NCBI RefSeq assembly: GCF_020615385.1
Contig: NZ_JAJAVB010000039.1
Location: forward strand, 124,001 to 188,000
Origin: Jiella soli
Lineage (GTDB): Bacteria; Pseudomonadota; Alphaproteobacteria; Rhizobiales; Rhizobiaceae
Reading direction: 5' to 3'
Length of the DNA: 64,000 nucleotides
A program made the translations under genes and the position numbers. Below are positions 53,894-61,486 of this stretch, in pieces. How positions within the stretch are numbered: the stretch's first letter is position 1; the number at the start of each line of letters is the position of its first letter. The notes beneath the pieces are model-generated. The model had not been told where the DNA came from, made no database searches, and saw nothing but the letters and a program-made list of their open reading frames with translations.

Positions 53894-55111
53894 ATGAACA
53901 CGGGCAGCCGGATCAGGGCGAAGCAGGGCACCAATCTCGGCGGTGCGAACGCGCACAACCGGCGCGTCGTCATCGACGCCCTGCGCGTCAATGGCCCGCT
54001 GTCGCGCGCCGAGCTCGCGCGCGCGACGCATCTGACCGGCCAGACCGTGTCGAACCTCGTGGCGGACCTGACCGATGCCGGTCTGGTGGTGTCGGGGGCC
54101 CCGGTCCGGATCGCGCGGGGACAGCCGGCGATCCCCTATCGTCTCGTCGCGACGGGCGCCTTCGCCCTCGGCGTGCAGATCGACCGCCACTGCACGCGCG
54201 TCGTCGTCGTCGATCTTCTGGGCCACGACATCCTGCGGCTCGACGCTCCGCTTCCGGACGGCGGGCCCGATACCGGGCTGCCGATCATCGCCGGTCTCGT
54301 CGACACGGCCTGCCGGCGGCTGGAAGAATTGCATCCGGGGGCCCGCTCTCGGCTGGTCGGTCTCGGGCTCGCCATGCCCGGCCCCTTCGGCATTGCCGGC
54401 GCCGAGGATGATCCCTGGATGATGTCGGCCTGGCAAAACCGACCGACGGTCGAGGAGCTTTCCTCGGCGACCGGCTTCGACGTCGCCCTGCAGAACGACG
54501 CGGCCGCGGCTGCAGCCGCCGAGAAACTGTCGGGCGCCGCCCGCGGGCTCGACGACTTCGTCTATCTCTATTTCGGCTACGGGCTCGGCGCCGGCATCTT
54601 CGTGCGCGGCGAAATTCATACGGGTCACCATCGCAACGCCGGCGAGATCGGCATGGCCCTGCCCTTCCTTGCGGAACAGCGGACGGGCGAGCCGATCGAG
54701 CACGTCGCGTCGCTGGCGGGACTCTGCCGCCGGCTGCGGATCGACCCGTCGCTGCCCGATCTGTTTTCCGCCATCGAACAGGCGGTCGCCTCCGGCGCGG
54801 CGGATACCTGGCTCGACGACGCGGCGACGCGATTGCTATGGGTGGTGCAGGTCGTCGAGACACTGCTCGACCCGGAGACGATCGTCTTCGGCGGCGCGGC
54901 GCCCGCCGCCCTCCTCGACGCGCTGCGAGCGCGGATGACGTCGCTTCTGCCCTCGCATGTGGACCGCCCCGGCCGGACATTGCCCCGGCTGACGCCCGGC
55001 CGCGCGGATCCCTGGATGGTCGCCATCGGTGCCGGGGCAGAGTCGATCGCGCGACGGTTCGATCCCCGCTTTTCCGCGATTCAGAACGGCAGCCCCCAGA
55101 CACAGGACTGA
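53894..55111 (+). CDS. ROK-family transcriptional repressor
   Basis: 405 residues. N-terminal wHTH (RVVIDALRVNGPLSRAELAR and THLTGQTVSNLVADL) followed by an ROK/sugar-kinase-fold domain (GLGLAMPGPFG, YFGYGLGAGIFVRGE, HHRNAGEIGM). The cysteine cluster CxCGxxGC that binds zinc in typical ROK proteins is absent after the GEIG motif (only alanine, leucine, proline and other residues), so it is a zinc-less variant. Start M at 53894 follows GGGG closely. It is divergent from the sugar operon and likely represses it until sugar binds. Confidence 0.9.
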   Translation: MNTGSRIRAKQGTNLGGANAHNRRVVIDALRVNGPLSRAELARATHLTGQTVSNLVADLTDAGLVVSGAPVRIARGQPAIPYRLVATGAFALGVQIDRHCTRVVVVDLLGHDILRLDAPLPDGGPDTGLPIIAGLVDTACRRLEELHPGARSRLVGLGLAMPGPFGIAGAEDDPWMMSAWQNRPTVEELSSATGFDVALQNDAAAAAAAEKLSGAARGLDDFVYLYFGYGLGAGIFVRGEIHTGHHRNAGEIGMALPFLAEQRTGEPIEHVASLAGLCRRLRIDPSLPDLFSAIEQAVASGAADTWLDDAATRLLWVVQVVETLLDPETIVFGGAAPAALLDALRARMTSLLPSHVDRPGRTLPRLTPGRADPWMVAIGAGAESIARRFDPRFSAIQNGSPQTQD

Positions 55112-55135
55112 CCGTCGCCGGCGGATCCCTCCGGT

Positions 55136-56359
55136 TTACTGTGCCCGACGATCGGGCGCCGCGCGGACCGCTCCGCCGGACACCATCCGCTCGATCTCTT
55201 CCGCCGAAAACCCGTTTTCCGCCAGGATCTCCCGGCTGTGCTCGCCGAGCAGCGGGGCAGGCTTCGCGATCCCGCCGGGGGTCTCGGAGAATTTGACCGG
55301 CAGCCCGATCGCCTTCACCTCGCCTGCAACGGGATGGCTCGTCGTCACGATCATCTCGCGGGCGAGCGCCTGGGGATCCTCGTGCATCTCGCGGATGTCG
55401 AGAACCGGCCCGGCGGGAACGCCTGCCTTCTCGAGGCGCTCCAGCCACGCGTCCGAACTGTCCTTCGCGAAATACTCGTTCAGAATCGCCTCGAGCGCGG
55501 AAAGATTCGTCATGCGGCCGTGATTGCTGGAGAAGCGCTCGTCCGCCGCAAGATGCTCCGCGCCGATGACCGTCAGCATCCGCTCCCAGTTCTTCTGGTT
55601 CGCGGCGCCGAGATTGATCCAGCCATCGCTGGTGCGGAACGCCTGATAGGGCGCGTTCAGCGGGTGGGCAGAGCCGAGCGGCCCCGGCGAGACGCCGGTC
55701 GCGAAGGCGATCGCCGACTGCCAGTAGGTCAGCGTGATGCCGGCCTCGAACAAGGATGTGTCGACCTTCTGGCCCTCCCCCGTCTGAAGCTTTCGGGCAT
55801 AGGCGGAAACGCAGCCGAGGGCGCCGAGAATGCCGGCGGTGATATCGGAGACCGGGGCGCCCGACTTCACAGGCGGCCGGCCCGGCGCCTCGCCGGTGAT
55901 CGACATGAGGCCGCTCATCCCCTGCGCGATCAGATCGAAACCGCCGCGCGTCGCATAGGGTCCGGTGCGTCCGAAGCCGGAGATCTCGCAGTAGATGAGA
56001 CCGGGATTGATGGTCTTCAGCTCGTCATAGCCGAGGCCGAGCTTCTCCATCGTCCCCATGCGGTAGTTCTCGATGACGACGTCGGCGTTCGCAAGCAGCC
56101 GCTTCAGCGCCGACTTGCCGTCCTCGCTCTTCAAATCGAGGACGATGCCGCGCTTGTTGCGGTTCATCATCAGATAGGCGGCGGATTCGCCGTTGATGTC
56201 CGGCGGCAGGAAACGGCGGGTGTCGTCGCCCTCGGGCTTTTCCACCTTGACGACATCGGCGCCCATGTCGGCCAGCATCAGCCCGCAGACCGGCCCGGCC
56301 ATGATATGGGCGAGCTCGACGACCTTCATGCCGGCAAGCGGACCTTTTCCCGCGGCCAT
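55136..56359 (-). CDS. Class III (CaiB/BaiF) CoA-transferase
   Basis: 407 residues. N-terminal MKVVELAHIMAGPVCGLML; catalytic aspartate D172 in GAPVSDITAG. It differs clearly from the CoA-transferase at 18012 (different loops, nearer to formyl/succinyl-CoA transferases of the general type). It starts 1 nt after the crotonase stop and is the last gene of a six-gene operon with crotonase, TRAP and aminotransferase genes. Confidence 0.92.
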   Translation of the reverse strand: MAAGKGPLAGMKVVELAHIMAGPVCGLMLADMGADVVKVEKPEGDDTRRFLPPDINGESAAYLMMNRNKRGIVLDLKSEDGKSALKRLLANADVVIENYRMGTMEKLGLGYDELKTINPGLIYCEISGFGRTGPYATRGGFDLIAQGMSGLMSITGEAPGRPPVKSGAPVSDITAGILGALGCVSAYARKLQTGEGQKVDTSLFEAGITLTYWQSAIAFATGVSPGPLGSAHPLNAPYQAFRTSDGWINLGAANQKNWERMLTVIGAEHLAADERFSSNHGRMTNLSALEAILNEYFAKDSSDAWLERLEKAGVPAGPVLDIREMHEDPQALAREMIVTTSHPVAGEVKAIGLPVKFSETPGGIAKPAPLLGEHSREILAENGFSAEEIERMVSGGAVRAAPDRRAQ

Positions 56360-56360
56360 C

Positions 56361-57143
56361 TCAGCGCCCCTTCCATTGCGGCTTGCGCTTGCCGAGAAAG
56401 GCCTCCATGCCCTCCTTGAAGTCCTCGCTCATATAGGCCTGGACGACGAGGTCGCGGTCGTTGGCCGCCGCGCCCTCGGTGCGCAGGCGCCGCAGCGCCT
56501 CCTTGGTCGTACGCAGCGTGATCGGCGCATGGCCCGCCAGCGTTTCGGCAAGCTCCTCCGCCCGCGCCATCAGCGCAGCATGGTCCGGCACGACTTCCGA
56601 GATCAGGCCGACGGATTTGGCCTCCTCGGCCCCGACCAGCCGAGCGGTGAAGATCACCTCCTTGGTGCGGCCGGCCCCCATCAGGCCGGAGAGCCGCGAG
56701 AGATTGGCGATCGACAGGCAGTTGCCGAGCGTGCGGGCGATCGGGAAGCCGAACCGGAGGTCGGCCGTCGCGATCCGGATGTCGCAGGCTGCCGCGATGC
56801 CCGCGCCGCCGCCCGTGCAGGCGCCGGAGATCGCGGCGATAATCGGCAGCGGGCAGGTTTCGACCGCGCCGAGGACGACGTCCATGCTGTGCTCGTAGTC
56901 GAGCGCGACCTTGTCGGTCGAAAAGCCGCGGAACTGGGTCATGTCGGTGCCCGCCGCGAAGGCCTTCTCGCCCGCACCAGTCACGACGAGGCACTTCACC
57001 GACCCGTCCGTCGGAACGTTCCGGCAAATGTCGGCGAGGCGCTCGTACATGGCGAAGGTGAGCGCGTTGCGCGCCTGCGGCCGGTTCAGCGTGATCCAGC
57101 CGGTCGTGCCGCGCAGTTCGTAGAGAAGTTCATCGTTTGACAT
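56361..57143 (-). CDS. Crotonase-family enoyl-CoA hydratase/isomerase
   Basis: 260 residues. Crotonase motifs WITLNRPQARNALTF, AFAAGTDMTQF (oxyanion hole) and GACTGGGAGIAAACDIRIA. The FPE-type first catalytic glutamate position reads GFPIARTLG, so it is not a standard hydratase by residues and could be an isomerase, hydrolase or lyase. It lies 5 nt after dctM and 1 nt before the CoA-transferase, so all three are probably translationally linked. Confidence 0.9.
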   Translation of the reverse strand: MSNDELLYELRGTTGWITLNRPQARNALTFAMYERLADICRNVPTDGSVKCLVVTGAGEKAFAAGTDMTQFRGFSTDKVALDYEHSMDVVLGAVETCPLPIIAAISGACTGGGAGIAAACDIRIATADLRFGFPIARTLGNCLSIANLSRLSGLMGAGRTKEVIFTARLVGAEEAKSVGLISEVVPDHAALMARAEELAETLAGHAPITLRTTKEALRRLRTEGAAANDRDLVVQAYMSEDFKEGMEAFLGKRKPQWKGR

Positions 57144-57148
57144 CGGTC

Positions 57149-58429
57149 TCACCTGTAGAACGCATCGACCAGGAACATCGGGATCGCCGGCACATAGGTG
57201 CACAGGAACAAGACGAAGAGGAGGACCGCCACGAAGGGCAGATTCCAGCGCGAGACGTCCCAGATGTTCGCCTTGGCGATCGAGCAGGCGGTGATCAGCA
57301 CCGAGGCGACCGGCGGCGTCTGCTGACCGATCGCGAGGTTTAGGGTCACCACCAGGCCGAAATGGACCGGGTCGATCCCCGCCTGGTTGATCAGCGGCAC
57401 GATGATCGGCACGACCAGGATGATCGCCGCCGAGGAATGCAGGAAGAAGCCGATGACCAGGAAGAAGACGTTGAGGATAAGGAGGATCAGGTATTTGTTG
57501 GTCGTGAGGTCGAGGATCCCGGCGGCCAGTTCCTGCGGGACGCGGGCGGTCGTCAGATAGGATCCCATCAGGATCGAGGATGCAACGAGCAGCATGACCA
57601 CGGCGGTCTGGATCCCGCCTTCGAGCATCGCTTCCTTCAGCTGGCCCCAGTCGACCTCCCGGTACCACAGGCCGACCAGGATCGCGGCGACGACGGCGAG
57701 CCCCGCACCTTCCGTCGCGGTGACGAAGCCGCCGAAGATGCCGCCGAGAATGATCAGCGGCAGGGCGAAGGCCGGGAGCGCATCGATGAAGGTGCGCCGC
57801 AGCTTGGCGGATTCGAAGGCGGCTTCCTTGGGGAAATTGTAGCGGCGGGCGAAGAAGTAGGCGACGCCCATCAGCCCGCCGGCGCCGATGAGGCCCGGCA
57901 CGATGCCGGCGACGAAGAGCTGTTCGATCGAGGCGCCGGCCGAGACGCCATAGAGGATCATCGGGATGGACGGCGGAATGATGATCGCGAGCGAGGCCGC
58001 CGACGAGGTGACGGCAGCCGCGAAGGGCGCGGGATAGCCGCGCTTCTTCATGGACGGAATCAGAATCGAGCCGATCGCCGCGACGTCGGCAACGGCCGAG
58101 CCGGAGATCTCGGCGAAGAACAGGGACACCCCGATCGTTACCATGGACAGGCCGCCGCGCACGAAACCGACGATCGCCGAGACGAAGGCGATCAGCCTCC
58201 GGGTGATGCCCGTGGCATTCATGATCGCGCCGGCGAGGACGAACATCGGGATCGCCGTAAGCGAGAAGGACTTTGCCCCGGCATACATGTCGAGCGCGAT
58301 GGTGACGAGCGCCGAAAAGCCGTCGGTCATGGCGATTGCGAGCACGGCGGAGAGCGCGAGAGCGATCGCGATCGGCATGTTGATGCAGACCATCGCGACG
58401 AGCGCGAGAAAGATCGATCCGAGAACCAT
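57149..58429 (-). CDS. TRAP large permease subunit (DctM), third system
   Basis: 426 residues starting MVLGSIFLALVAMV; DctM features GSAVADVAAIGSILIPSMKK, IIIPPSIPMILYGVSAGAS and QQTPPVASVLITACSIAK. The start ATG shares one base with the dctQ stop; a longer frame upstream is arginine-rich shadow. Confidence 0.93.
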   Translation of the reverse strand: MVLGSIFLALVAMVCINMPIAIALALSAVLAIAMTDGFSALVTIALDMYAGAKSFSLTAIPMFVLAGAIMNATGITRRLIAFVSAIVGFVRGGLSMVTIGVSLFFAEISGSAVADVAAIGSILIPSMKKRGYPAPFAAAVTSSAASLAIIIPPSIPMILYGVSAGASIEQLFVAGIVPGLIGAGGLMGVAYFFARRYNFPKEAAFESAKLRRTFIDALPAFALPLIILGGIFGGFVTATEGAGLAVVAAILVGLWYREVDWGQLKEAMLEGGIQTAVVMLLVASSILMGSYLTTARVPQELAAGILDLTTNKYLILLILNVFFLVIGFFLHSSAAIILVVPIIVPLINQAGIDPVHFGLVVTLNLAIGQQTPPVASVLITACSIAKANIWDVSRWNLPFVAVLLFVLFLCTYVPAIPMFLVDAFYR

Positions 58430-58950
58430 CAGACACGTTCCTCGCCGGGCGTCGCGCCATGCGCCATCACCGCATGCTCCACCGATCGTCCGGCCATGAC
58501 GTCGCGCCAATAGTCCGGAAAGGAGAGGATCTCCGCGATGATGAACAGGGCCGCCCCGATCGGGATGACCGATTGGGTGACGGAGACCGGGACCCAGGTG
58601 AGACTGACCAGCGTCTCGCCCGCCAGGACCTGCAGCACCTCGTAGCCGGCCCAGGCCAGGAGCGCGAAAAAGAAGATCACCAGGATCTCCGAGACGATGA
58701 CGGCGATGCCGCGCAAGGTGTGCGGCAGCGCCAGGAGCACGTCGTCGAAGCCGATATGGCTGCGCTTCAGCGCCGCCAGGGCCGAGCCGTAATAGGTGAT
58801 CCAGGCGAGCAGCACCGAGGCCACCTCGTCATACCAGGACAGCGAGTGGCCGAGCTTGCGATAGACGACCGCCACGATCACGACGCTCGTCAGCGTGACC
58901 ATGAGGGCAATGACCAGCCAGGTCAGGCACTCGCCCAGAACTTTCGCCAT
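58429..58950 (-). CDS. TRAP small membrane subunit (DctQ), third system
   Basis: 173 residues, four TM segments; SWYDEVASVLLAWITYYGSA and LKRSHIGFDDVLLALP are DctQ features. ATG at 58950 is used; a TTG three codons earlier has a better placed GGGAGGA and may be the true start. It lies 142 nt after the binding-protein gene; a hairpin occupies part of the gap. Confidence 0.88.
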   Translation of the reverse strand: MAKVLGECLTWLVIALMVTLTSVVIVAVVYRKLGHSLSWYDEVASVLLAWITYYGSALAALKRSHIGFDDVLLALPHTLRGIAVIVSEILVIFFFALLAWAGYEVLQVLAGETLVSLTWVPVSVTQSVIPIGAALFIIAEILSFPDYWRDVMAGRSVEHAVMAHGATPGEERV

Positions 58951-59056
58951 CAGGCGCAATGCGTCCTCCCATCGCCCCGACGGGCGCCGTCTTCGACACA
59001 ATCGGAAAGGGGCCGGCCCGACATCGGCATCGACATCCGCATCGGACCGGCATGGC

Positions 59057-59080
59057 CGCAAAGGGGTCTCCCCCTTTGCG
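59057..59080 (-). terminator. Stem-loop between dctP and dctQ, third TRAP
   Basis: Perfect 10-bp arms CGCAAAGGGG/CCCCTTTGCG with a 4-nt loop, 12 nt after the dctP stop on the minus strand. No U-tract. Confidence 0.55.
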
Positions 59081-59092
59081 CGTCGGAGATCA

Positions 59093-60064
59093 TCAGGTTC
59101 CCGAGGAAAGCGCCTGGATGTCGTCGATCAGCTTCTGGCCGCCGTCGACTTCCTTGCCGAACTGCTCGTAGATCGGCTTCGAGGCCTTGATGAAGGCGTC
59201 CTTGTCGGCGTCGTTGACGGTTACGCCAGCTTCCTTGATCTTGCCGACGAGATCGTCGTCCATCTGCGCCGAGGTCTTGTAGGCGAAGTCGCTCGCCTTC
59301 GTGGCGCAGTCCTGGACCGCCGTCTTGACCTCGTCATCCCAGCCTTTCCACTGGCGGGCAGACGTCACGAGATAGGCCGGCGAATAGACATGGCCGGTCA
59401 TCGACAGATATTTCTGCACTTCCTGGAACTTGCCCGAATAGATCTGGGCGAGCGGGTTCTCTTGCCCGTCGATGACACCAGTCTTCAGCGCCGTGAAGAC
59501 CTCGGAGAAGGACATCGGCGTCGGGTTGGCGCCGTAGCTCTGGAACATCTTCACCCGCCATTCGCCCTTCGGCGTCCTCAGCTTGATGCCTTCCAGATCG
59601 GCCGGCACATTGATCGGACGGACATTGTTGGTGACGTTGCGAAAGCCGTTCTCCCAGAAGCCGAGGATCTGGTAGCCCTTGGCGTCCGCGGCATCGACGA
59701 AGGTCGAGCGCATGTCGTCGCGCACCTTCCTCATGTGGTCGCGGCTCTTGATCAGATAGGGCATCTCGAACACGCCGAAGGTCGGCGCGACCGAGCTCAT
59801 CACCGAGGACGGGATCGAGAAGGCGATCTGGCCGAGCTTCAGCTTCTGCAGCATCTCCTCGTCGGTGCCGAGCTGCGAAGAGCCGTAGGTCTCGACCTTG
59901 GCCTTGCCGGTGGCGGCGACGCATTCGGCGAAATGGTTGGCCGTCGCCTCGTAGAGCGAGCCGGGATCGCCGACATGGCCAAGTTTGAGCGTGGGCTCGG
60001 CCCTTGCCGCCGAGCCGAGAAGCGCCGCAGCCGCGACGCCGAGCATGAGCGTACGATAGTTCAT
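59093..60064 (-). CDS. TRAP solute-binding protein (DctP), third system
   Basis: 323 residues. Start MNYRTLMLGVAAAALLGSAA with GGGAGGAAAAG upstream; signal cleaved near ARAE. Mature DctP protein with LKLGHVGDPGSLYEATANHF and the LRTPKGEWRVKMFQSYGANP segment holding the ligand arginine. It lies 66 nt after the aminotransferase gene. Ligand unknown; carboxylate expected. Confidence 0.92.
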   Translation of the reverse strand: MNYRTLMLGVAAAALLGSAARAEPTLKLGHVGDPGSLYEATANHFAECVAATGKAKVETYGSSQLGTDEEMLQKLKLGQIAFSIPSSVMSSVAPTFGVFEMPYLIKSRDHMRKVRDDMRSTFVDAADAKGYQILGFWENGFRNVTNNVRPINVPADLEGIKLRTPKGEWRVKMFQSYGANPTPMSFSEVFTALKTGVIDGQENPLAQIYSGKFQEVQKYLSMTGHVYSPAYLVTSARQWKGWDDEVKTAVQDCATKASDFAYKTSAQMDDDLVGKIKEAGVTVNDADKDAFIKASKPIYEQFGKEVDGGQKLIDDIQALSSGT

Positions 60065-60130
60065 CTTTTCCTCCCGGTTTTGATGCTTTTCGGGGCGGCT
60101 CCTCTTCCGCCCCGCAGTCTTCAACTCCTG

Positions 60131-61339
60131 CTATTCCGCCGCCTGACGCGCCTCGCTTCCCGACGCCGCCGCGGCCAGCACGGCCATGGCCGCATCGACA
60201 CCGCCCTTTCGATGCGGGACCCCCGCCGCCTGAAGCCCCATCTCGACGCCCCCCAGCGTTCCGATCAGGGTGAGATCGTTGAAATCGCCGAGATGACCGA
60301 TCCTGAAGACCTTGTCGGCGAGCTTGGCGAGTCCCGCGCCGAGTGACATGTCGAAGCGCGACAGGATCGTCTTGCGCAGCGCGTCGGCGCCCTTGCCGCC
60401 AGGCATCATCACTGCGGTGAGCACGCCGGAATGCTGGGCCGGGTCGGCGCAGAGGACTTCGAGCCCCCACGCCTCGACCGCGGCCCGCGTCGCCGCGCCA
60501 TGGCGCCGATGGCGCGCGAATACCGCATCGAGCCCCTCCTCGTGGAGCATCTCGATCGCCGCCTCGAGGCCATAGAGAAGGTTGGTCGCCGGCGTGAACG
60601 GAAAGAAGCCGTTGGCGTTCATCTCCAGCATCTCGTCCCAGGCCCAGTAGGACCGCGCGAGGCCAGCGGATTTCGAGGCCGCAATCGCCTTGTCCGAGAC
60701 CGCGTTGAACGACAGGCCAGGCGGCAGCATCAGCCCCTTCTGCGACCCGCCGACCGTGACGTCGACGCCCCAGGTGTCATGCCGGTAGTCGAGCGAGCCG
60801 AGCGAGGAGATGGTATCGACCATGAACAGCGCCGGATGCCGCGCAGCGTCGATCGCCTTGCGGACCTCGGCGACCGGCGACACGCAGCCGGTCGAGGTTT
60901 CGTTGTGGACGACGCAGACCGCCTTGATCCGATGGTCCGTATCGGCGGCAAGCCTCTCGCCGATCGCCGCGGGATCGGCGCCATGGCGCCAGTCACCCGG
61001 GAGGAATTCCGTCTTCAGTCCAACGCGTTCGGCAAGCTTCTTCCACAGGCTTGCGAACTGTCCGGTTTCGGACATCAGGACGAGATCGCCCGGCGACAGC
61101 GTGTTGACCAGCGCCGCTTCCCAGGCGCCCGTCCCCGAGGCCGGATAGATGATCACCGGGTTCGTCGTCTGAAAGATCGTCTTGATCCCGGCGAGGACAC
61201 GCTTCGCCATCGCCTGGAATTCGGGTCCGCGATGGTCGATCGTCGGTCGGTCCATTGCCCTCAGAATGCGATCCGGCACGTTGGACGGACCGGGAATCTG
61301 CAGGAAATGCCTGCCGGGCTGATAGGTCACGGATCTCAT
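60131..61339 (-). CDS. Class V aminotransferase, serine/alanine/aspartate-glyoxylate type
   Basis: 402 residues. PLP lysine K201 in VGGSQKGLM; D175 (MVDTISSLGS) pairs with the pyridine ring; N-terminal IPGPSNVPDRIL and the VHNETSTG loop are features of the glyoxylate aminotransferase group (SgaA, AGXT, BhcA). It would use glyoxylate as amino acceptor and serine, alanine or aspartate as donor. First gene of the TRAP/crotonase/CoA-transferase operon and divergent from a glycolate-dehydrogenase-like FAD/Fe-S gene that could supply glyoxylate. Confidence 0.9.
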   Translation of the reverse strand: MRSVTYQPGRHFLQIPGPSNVPDRILRAMDRPTIDHRGPEFQAMAKRVLAGIKTIFQTTNPVIIYPASGTGAWEAALVNTLSPGDLVLMSETGQFASLWKKLAERVGLKTEFLPGDWRHGADPAAIGERLAADTDHRIKAVCVVHNETSTGCVSPVAEVRKAIDAARHPALFMVDTISSLGSLDYRHDTWGVDVTVGGSQKGLMLPPGLSFNAVSDKAIAASKSAGLARSYWAWDEMLEMNANGFFPFTPATNLLYGLEAAIEMLHEEGLDAVFARHRRHGAATRAAVEAWGLEVLCADPAQHSGVLTAVMMPGGKGADALRKTILSRFDMSLGAGLAKLADKVFRIGHLGDFNDLTLIGTLGGVEMGLQAAGVPHRKGGVDAAMAVLAAAASGSEARQAAE

Positions 61340-61420
61340 CTCCCTCGGCCGCGGCGGCCGCCTTTGCGGCCGAACCGCCTGACGAACGCTTATCGCGACC
61401 GCCTCCCTTGCAATCCGATT

Positions 61421-61440
61421 GGATTATGAATTCATTATTC
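61421..61440. promoter_or_regulatory. AT-rich palindrome in the aminotransferase/FAD-oxidase divergent region
   Basis: ATGAATTCAT at 61426-61435 is a perfect palindrome, with further matching pairs out to 61421-61440. It stands out in a GC-rich window and is midway in the 147-nt control region shared by the two divergent units. No regulator gene is adjacent in the window, so a trans-acting factor or one encoded beyond the right edge may bind here. Confidence 0.5.
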
Positions 61441-61486
61441 GTGTCAAGACTCGAATATCGCGATCGCGTCGGGAGGGACCGCCAGA

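Noticed and set aside
53851-54411. Alternative frame overlapping the start of the ROK gene
   Set aside because: Arginine-rich shadow of the ROK gene, which has complete HTH and ROK segments.
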